Part shown: positions 1-4,125 of the stretch, in pieces
Layout of the letters: each line of letters starts with the position of its first letter
Position numbering within the stretch: position 1 is the first letter of the stretch
From: Gammaproteobacteria bacterium
Lineage (GTDB): Bacteria > Pseudomonadota > Gammaproteobacteria > Arenicellales > DRJH01
Assembly (NCBI GenBank): GCA_011052285.1
Contig: DRJH01000376.1
Span: 1 to 6,272, forward strand
Reading direction: 5' to 3'
DNA length: 6,272 nucleotides
The notes under the pieces: generated by a model
What the model saw: the letters and a program-made list of their open reading frames with translations, nothing else
Databases searched by the model: none
What the model was told of the DNA's origin: nothing
Made by a program: the position numbers and the translations under genes

Positions 1-507
1 ATCAATGTCGTGAATCATCAGATCAGTCACCACATCGACGTCGGTAGCCCGCTCCACAAAAGCACCCAGGCGATGGACCTCGATAAATCGTGGAGAATGC
101 ACGCGCTCAGCCAGGACCCTGAATCCTGAATTGAAGCGTTCAAGATGTCCGATCTGAAGAATTACCCCACCATGGGTGGCGCTATCAATAATACGTCGCC
201 CCTGTTCTACACTGACAGCAATCGGTTTTTCCAGCATAACGTGAATGCCGGCATCAAGATAAGGGCGAGCCACCATCTCATGTAACGAAGTGGGCACGAC
301 AACACTGACGGCATCAACACGACCAATCAATGCCGAAGGTTCTGTGGCTGCCTCACATCCCAGCTCATCGGCAATTGTATGGGCCACGGTGGTATCGGTA
401 TCAACAACAGCGACAAGCTCGATCTCCGGCATCCTGGCGTAGATCCGGGCATGAATACGCCCCAGATAGCCGACACCAATCACTCCAATACGTAGCGGTT
501 TTACCAT
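1..507 (-). CDS. Gfo/Idh/MocA-family NAD(P)-dependent oxidoreductase, N-terminal part (cut by left edge)
   Basis: The first 169 residues are visible; the frame is open to the window edge, so the C-terminal half is missing (family members are usually about 300-350 aa). The Rossmann nucleotide-binding loop GVIGVGYLG is at residues 8-16. An Asp at the end of the second strand (AVVD, D36) favours NAD(H) over NADP(H). The family signature EKP is at 93-95 in MLEKPIAVS, where the Lys normally takes part in catalysis. Further on are GHLERFNSGF (120-129) and HRLGAF...TDVDVV...MIHDID (145-169). From memory this last pattern resembles GnnA-type UDP-GlcNAc 3-dehydrogenases, which make the amino sugar of amide-linked lipid A and are often encoded near lpx genes. 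That specific role is inference because the neighbours to the left are not visible. The ATG at 507 is backed by a strong Shine-Dalgarno. The gene follows aroC by 118 nt on the same strand. A Ser (S127) stands where related proteins often have Pro (RFNP). Confidence 0.9.
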   Translation of the reverse strand, partial: MVKPLRIGVIGVGYLGRIHARIYARMPEIELVAVVDTDTTVAHTIADELGCEAATEPSALIGRVDAVSVVVPTSLHEMVARPYLDAGIHVMLEKPIAVSVEQGRRIIDSATHGGVILQIGHLERFNSGFRVLAERVHSPRFIEVHRLGAFVERATDVDVVTDLMIHDID

Positions 508-515
508 CCAGCCAA

Positions 516-521
516 TCCTCC
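516..521 (-). promoter_or_regulatory. Strong Shine-Dalgarno for the Gfo/Idh/MocA gene
   Basis: On the minus strand the sequence reads GGAGGA, followed by 8 nt and then ATG at 507. This near-perfect anti-16S match at standard spacing fixes the start of the oxidoreductase. It is the strongest ribosome-binding site in the window and suggests the gene is well translated independently of aroC. Confidence 0.8.
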
Positions 522-551
522 GGGAACCTGCAGTCTGTGTTTTTCCGCGGG

Positions 552-582
552 ATCATGCCATCCGTAGTTCATCATCAGTCAA
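552..582 (-). promoter_or_regulatory. Possible sigma70-type promoter before the Gfo/Idh/MocA gene (weak)
   Basis: On the minus strand TTGACT (577-582) matches the -35 consensus at 5 of 6 positions. CATGAT (552-557) matches the -10 consensus at 4 of 6. The spacing is 19 bp, longer than the ideal 17. It lies in the 118-nt gap between the aroC stop and the oxidoreductase start, where a separate promoter would be plausible. No terminator for aroC is visible in the gap, so read-through from aroC is equally possible. Matches of this quality occur by chance. Confidence 0.25.
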
Positions 583-625
583 CCCATAAGACCTGTGATG
601 GATTTTCGTGTCTTGCGCGGGTACG

Positions 626-1726
626 CTATTTTACATGACTATGCCATAGGCTGGAACGGACCGGAATATCATTATTTTGCCCTCGTTGGCGCAAAGCATG
701 GTCGATCAACACCAGCGCCATCATGGCTTCGGCGATAGGCACAGCACGGATGCCTACGCAAGGGTCATGCCTGCCTTTGGTAACCAACTCAACCGGGTTA
801 CCCTGTCGATCCAGCGTCCGTACCGGTACCCGAATACTCGATGTCGGTTTCAGGGCGATATGTGCAACCACCGGCTGACTACTCGATATTCCGCCCAGCA
901 CACCACCAGCATCATTCTTGACAAAACCGCACAGCATCATCGGATCACGATGCTCACTGCCACGCTGTTCGACGCAGGCAAAGCCGGCACCGATCTCGAC
1001 ACCCTTGACGGCATTGATACTCATCAGGGCGTGTGCCAAATCTGCATCCAGTCGATCAAACACCGGTTCACCCCAACCGGCGGGTACCCCTTCTGCGGTA
1101 ACGCTGATGCGTGCACCGATTGAATCACCCGCACGACGTAACTCCTCAATCAGTGCTTCCATGGCACCGACCTTGCTGGCATCCGGGCAAAAGAAGGGAT
1201 TCTTCTCTACGACATCCCAATCCATCACTTCTGCGGCTACCGGGCCCATGCGTGTCAGGCAAGCCTTGATCTGTACTCCGTAGCACTCGCTCAGATATTT
1301 CTTGGCAATTGCGCCGGCTGCAACCCGAATCGCGGTCTCTCTGGCAGACGAACGTCCACCACCGCGATAATCGCGAAAACCGTATTTTGCATCGTAGGTG
1401 TAATCCGCATGGCCGGGCCGAAATTTGTCACGGATTTTACTATAATCCCCAGAACGCTGGTCTGTGTTGTGTATCAACAAGCCAATAGGGGTCCCGGTCG
1501 TTCGACCCTCAAAAACCCCGGATAAAATCTCCACTGCATCGGCTTCACGGCGCTGCGTCGTGTATTTTGATTGCCCGGGGCGACGCCGATCCAGATCAGG
1601 CTGCAAATCTGCGGCACACAGGGCCAGGCCTGGAGGACAACCATCCACTACACCGCCAATCGCCGGACCGTGGCTTTCTCCAAAACTGCTAACAACAAAC
1701 AATTTACCGATACTGTTTCCGGACAT
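626..1726 (-). CDS. aroC: Chorismate synthase
   Basis: AroC converts 5-enolpyruvylshikimate-3-phosphate to chorismate and phosphate, the last shikimate-pathway step, in the cytoplasm. It needs reduced FMN as a non-consumed cofactor. The protein has 366 residues, close to E. coli AroC (361). Visible family motifs are MSGNSIGKLF at the N-terminus, FGESHG (15-20, with conserved H19), RRPGQSKYTTQRRE (48-61), RPGHADYTYDAKYG (103-116, conserved H106), RGGGRSSARET (121-131), KPTSSIRVPVRT (293-304) and RHDPCVGIRAVPIAEA (319-334, conserved D321). The frame extends 14 codons upstream to a TTG at 1768, with another ATG at 1750. I chose ATG 1726 because family members begin M-(A/S)-G-N-(T/S)-IG and a modest AGGG (1734-1737) lies 7 nt upstream. 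It follows dcd by 87 nt on the same strand. One oddity is S283 in the loop GGISSSQ, where most relatives have Gly (GGIS[ST]GQ). Otherwise it is intact. Confidence 0.97.
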   Translation of the reverse strand: MSGNSIGKLFVVSSFGESHGPAIGGVVDGCPPGLALCAADLQPDLDRRRPGQSKYTTQRREADAVEILSGVFEGRTTGTPIGLLIHNTDQRSGDYSKIRDKFRPGHADYTYDAKYGFRDYRGGGRSSARETAIRVAAGAIAKKYLSECYGVQIKACLTRMGPVAAEVMDWDVVEKNPFFCPDASKVGAMEALIEELRRAGDSIGARISVTAEGVPAGWGEPVFDRLDADLAHALMSINAVKGVEIGAGFACVEQRGSEHRDPMMLCGFVKNDAGGVLGGISSSQPVVAHIALKPTSSIRVPVRTLDRQGNPVELVTKGRHDPCVGIRAVPIAEAMMALVLIDHALRQRGQNNDIPVRSSLWHSHVK

Positions 1727-1813
1727 CTCTAAGCCCTGTGTGTTATCCATGCGCCCACAGCCATGCAACCAACCCCTTTCCCGGCTCTACTAAGCAGCTC
1801 AGCCCGGATTCGC

Positions 1814-2380
1814 TCAGGTTCTCGGCAAGGTCACTCCGGTCTGACATTGATATTTGCCACCGCGATCCCGATACGAGGTCTGACACACTTCATCAGCCTC
1901 AAAAAAAATAACCTGCGCCACCCCTTCATGGGCATAGATCCGCGCCGGCAAGGGGGTAGTATTGGAAAATTCCAGGGTCACATGGCCTTCCCACTCGGGC
2001 TCAAATGGTGTGACATTGACGATAATACCACATCTTGCATAGGTTGATTTTCCCAAGCAAACCGTCAGGATATTGCGTGGGATTCGAAAATATTCGACGG
2101 TACGAGCCAGAGCAAAGGAATTAGGCGGGATAATGCAGACATCCCCCCGATAATCAACGAAGCTGTTACTATCAAAAGCCTTGGGGTCGACAACGGCTGA
2201 ATTGATATTGGTAAAGATCTTGAATTCATCAGAACAACGGATATCGTAACCATAGCTGGAAGTCCCATACGAGATCACTCGCCCGGAGGTATTTTCGCGG
2301 ACCTGGTCCGCCTCGAAGGGCTCAATCATGCCATTTTCCGTCGCCATTTGGCGAATCCAGCGATCACATTTAATCGACAT
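1814..2380 (-). CDS. dcd: dCTP deaminase
   Basis: Dcd deaminates dCTP to dUTP, feeding dUMP and hence thymidylate synthesis; it is a cytoplasmic homotrimer of the dUTPase fold. The protein has 188 residues, the usual length of the Pseudomonas-like form. Motifs seen are SSYGYDIRC (41-49), IPPNSFALARTVE (84-96), GKSTYAR (110-116, with the nucleotide-contacting Ser112 and Arg116), EPEWEGHVTLEFSN (127-140, with E137 at the catalytic glutamate position) and the C-terminal lid GGKYQCQTGVTLP (174-186). Some Dcd homologues in other lineages are bifunctional dCTP deaminase/dUTPases; gammaproteobacterial context favours the monofunctional type, but sequence alone does not prove it. The ATG at 2380 fits the conserved MSIK start, yet no clear Shine-Dalgarno precedes it. 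The mrp stop is only 14 nt upstream, so translation is probably coupled to mrp. C179 replaces the Gly seen in many close relatives (KYQGQ). Confidence 0.97.
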   Translation of the reverse strand: MSIKCDRWIRQMATENGMIEPFEADQVRENTSGRVISYGTSSYGYDIRCSDEFKIFTNINSAVVDPKAFDSNSFVDYRGDVCIIPPNSFALARTVEYFRIPRNILTVCLGKSTYARCGIIVNVTPFEPEWEGHVTLEFSNTTPLPARIYAHEGVAQVIFFEADEVCQTSYRDRGGKYQCQTGVTLPRT

Positions 2381-2394
2381 ACCGGGTCGGAACG

Positions 2395-3486
2395 TCAGTT
2401 GTTATTGATCATAATGGAGGGAAAAGCGGCACTATGGTCTTTCTGTCGAGCGGCCAGTTTTGCCGCAGTCCGCCTGGCAATACGTCGGTAGGTGCGGGCC
2501 ACAGAACCATCTGGATCAGATACGACCGAGGGTTTGCCCTGATCGACGGCTTCCCGGATACTGCCTTCCAGTGGAATACCACCGAGGTGCTCAATATCAT
2601 AATCTTCGGCCATTCTGGCACCTCCACCTTCGCCGAAGATATGCTCTTCATGGCCACATTGACTACAGATATGCGTACTCATGTTTTCAATAACACCAAG
2701 CACGGGTATCTCAACTTTCTCAAACATCTTCAATGCCCTACGCGCATCTAAAAGGGCAATATCCTGGGGTGTAGTGACAATCACAGCGCCAGTGACCGGT
2801 ACTTTCTGGGCCAGCGTCAACTGGATATCACCCGTTCCCGGAGGCAAGTCGATAATCAGGTAATCGAGATCTTTCCAATGGGTATCGCGAAGTAATTGCT
2901 CAAGGGCCTGCGTCACCATAGGCCCACGCCAGATCATCGGTGTTTCCTCTTCGATCAGGTAACCGATGGACATCGACTGTACATGGTAGGCATTCATCGG
3001 CTCCAGTGATTTGCCATCAGCCGATTCAGGGCGCCCACTGATACCCAGCATGCGCGGCTGACTCGGGCCATAAATATCAGCATCCAGAATACCTACAGTG
3101 GCACCTTCAGCAACCAGTGCCAAAGCCAGGTTGACCGCAACTGTAGACTTGCCAACCCCGCCCTTGCCTGAAGCGATCGCTATGATGTTCTTCACCCCAT
3201 CCAGCGGACTCACCCCCTGTTGTGCGGTGTGAGTATCGATTTTGATGGCAATATTGATGTCAACTTCGCCAACCCCTTCTAGTCCCTGTATCTGTGTACT
3301 CAGCATGTTCCGGTACTCTCCCAGCCAACTTTTTGCTGGATAACCAAGCACCACGTCGACAGTCACTTTTTGGCCATCAATACGAATATCCTTGATACAT
3401 TTGGCTGAAACCGGGTCCTTGTCCATATGGGGATCGATCACATTTTTCAGCGTGGCTTCGATGTTGGAACGGGTGATGGCAGACAT
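2395..3486 (-). CDS. mrp: Mrp/ApbC-type iron-sulfur cluster carrier P-loop ATPase
   Basis: Mrp (called ApbC in Salmonella) is a cytoplasmic ParA/MinD-superfamily ATPase that binds an iron-sulfur cluster at a dimer interface and passes it to apo-proteins. The 363 residues match the family (E. coli 369). An N-terminal MIP18/DUF59-like domain covers about residues 1-85 (DPVSAKCIKDI, DVVLGYPAKS). The ATPase domain follows: deviant Walker A ASGKGGVGKST (105-115, with the signature K108 and K113), LDADIYGPSQPRML (134-147), Walker B/switch IIDLPPGTGD (211-220) and TTPQDIALLDARRAL (238-252). The cluster-binding CxxC is C274-SQ-C277 in ENMSTHICSQCG, followed by FGEGGG. ATG 3486 is supported by AGGAG (3496-3500) with a 9-nt spacer. 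dcd follows after 14 nt. The mrp-dcd order is also known in Pseudomonas, where metG lies next to mrp; metG is absent here. Gene and start are secure; the specific client proteins are unknown. Confidence 0.96.
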   Translation of the reverse strand: MSAITRSNIEATLKNVIDPHMDKDPVSAKCIKDIRIDGQKVTVDVVLGYPAKSWLGEYRNMLSTQIQGLEGVGEVDINIAIKIDTHTAQQGVSPLDGVKNIIAIASGKGGVGKSTVAVNLALALVAEGATVGILDADIYGPSQPRMLGISGRPESADGKSLEPMNAYHVQSMSIGYLIEEETPMIWRGPMVTQALEQLLRDTHWKDLDYLIIDLPPGTGDIQLTLAQKVPVTGAVIVTTPQDIALLDARRALKMFEKVEIPVLGVIENMSTHICSQCGHEEHIFGEGGGARMAEDYDIEHLGGIPLEGSIREAVDQGKPSVVSDPDGSVARTYRRIARRTAAKLAARQKDHSAAFPSIMINNN

Positions 3487-3623
3487 AAAAAGATACTCCT
3501 GAAATAGACGATGGAAAATTCATGCAAATAGTTAGGAGGCGGCCCGATTTTCCTCAGCGGATTCTCTATTCTCGGACAGGCTCTTTGATGCCGGGAACGA
3601 CCAGTGATAGCGGGAACACCGGG

Positions 3624-3650
3624 ATCATACTGTACTATGGGGGTAGACAA
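3624..3650 (-). promoter_or_regulatory. Possible promoter upstream of mrp (weak)
   Basis: On the minus strand TTGTCT (3645-3650, 4 of 6 to -35) and TATGAT (3624-3629, 5 of 6 to -10) are separated by 15 bp, shorter than ideal. They lie about 140 nt before the mrp ATG, in the only gap long enough (179 nt) to start a separate mrp-dcd-aroC unit. The elements overlap an inverted repeat (3630-3657). The -10 match is decent but the spacing is poor, so this is a guess at location. I see nothing else clearly functional in 3487-3665 except the mrp Shine-Dalgarno. Confidence 0.3.
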
Positions 3651-3657
3651 GGTACAG
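3630..3657. repeat. Inverted repeat CTGTAC-N16-GTACAG upstream of mrp
   Basis: Two perfect 6-bp arms (3630-3635 and 3652-3657) flank a 16-bp spacer. The arms begin 8 nt past the yqaA stop boundary side and bracket the candidate -35 of the mrp promoter. No T-run follows on the minus strand, so it does not look like a rho-independent terminator. It could be an operator or chance. It does not match a LexA box: the CTGT and ACAG halves are too far apart. Confidence 0.35.
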
Positions 3658-3665
3658 ATCAACCA

Positions 3666-4079
3666 CTAACCAATTGGCAACCAGGTTATGGCAACATAAC
3701 GTAGAGCTTTACCAATGCTGACCAGCAGAATGAATACTGGTAACGAGCTACGCAGCAAACCGGCCACCAAACACAGCGGATCACCAATAAACGGCAACCA
3801 GGCGAACAACAAGGACAACTGCCCATACCCGGCAAACCAGTGCCGTGCCTGTGTGATACGACGGGCAGAGGGCCGACTCCAGCGCAAGTGCGTATACCGA
3901 TAACCGGCTCGTCCCATGGCATAGGTAATCAGGCTACCGAGCACATTGCCGGCGGTGGCGATCGCAACCAGGGGCAGCGGGCTTTGGCCCTGGTGCAGAC
4001 GAAACAACAGCACAGCCTCCGACCCACCAGGAAACAAGGTAGCAGAAATCAGTGCTGAGAAAAATAACGGCCAGTCCAA
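3666..4079 (-). CDS. yqaA: YqaA-family (DedA/SNARE-associated type) inner-membrane protein, TTG start
   Basis: This small membrane protein of 137 residues is close in length to E. coli YqaA (about 142). Family patterns visible are LISATLFPGGSEAVLL (10-25), GNVLGSLITYAMGR (44-57), GYGQLSLLFAWLPFIGDPLCLVAGLLR (84-110 overall; key GYG, W94, P96, GD 99-100, AG 106-107) and GKALRYVAI (123-131). Hydrophobic segments lie near 3-26, 34-56, 86-108 and 112-134, with a basic loop (RWSRPSARR) at about 66-74. The larger DedA superfamily includes lipid carriers and proteins needed for envelope homeostasis; YqaA itself has no settled function, so none is assigned. The start is TTG: an in-frame TAA (4095-4097) lies just upstream, no in-frame ATG fits the conserved N-terminus, and GGGAG sits 7 nt before the TTG. 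It follows purL by 46 nt on the same strand and may share its transcript. Confidence 0.88.
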   Translation of the reverse strand: MDWPLFFSALISATLFPGGSEAVLLFRLHQGQSPLPLVAIATAGNVLGSLITYAMGRAGYRYTHLRWSRPSARRITQARHWFAGYGQLSLLFAWLPFIGDPLCLVAGLLRSSLPVFILLVSIGKALRYVAITWLPIG

Positions 4080-4086
4080 ACGTGAA

Positions 4087-4091
4087 CTCCC
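4087..4091 (-). promoter_or_regulatory. Shine-Dalgarno that fixes the TTG start of yqaA
   Basis: GGGAG on the minus strand lies 7 nt before the TTG at 4079. Together with the in-frame TAA at 4095-4097 it leaves TTG as the only start that keeps the conserved first membrane segment. A nearby ATG (4091-4093 on the minus strand) is in another frame and leads nowhere in this protein. Confidence 0.65.
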
Positions 4092-4125
4092 ATGTTAGAG
4101 CAAACATCGTGTCGCAAGCCTGCCG

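Noticed and set aside
330..638. 102-codon plus-strand ORF spanning the oxidoreductase 5' end and the gap before aroC
   Set aside because: Mostly antisense to the Gfo/Idh gene, no family motif, no ribosome-binding site seen.
677..1123. 148-codon plus-strand ORF (and an overlapping one at 918-1283) opposite aroC
   Set aside because: Antisense to a fully conserved chorismate synthase; the translation has no recognisable motif and is rich in residues expected from reverse-complement codons.
1780..1807. Imperfect dyad CCcGGCT...AGCCcGG between dcd and aroC, considered as a dcd terminator
   Set aside because: The stem has a central C-C mismatch and a 14-nt loop, and no T-run follows on the minus strand.
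3630..3657. LexA (SOS) box
   Set aside because: The CTGT and ACAG halves are 20 bases apart, not the 8 of the known gammaproteobacterial LexA site.
3447..3662. 71-codon minus-strand ORF running through the gap into mrp
   Set aside because: Overlaps the mrp start in another frame, no plausible start signal and no recognisable domain.
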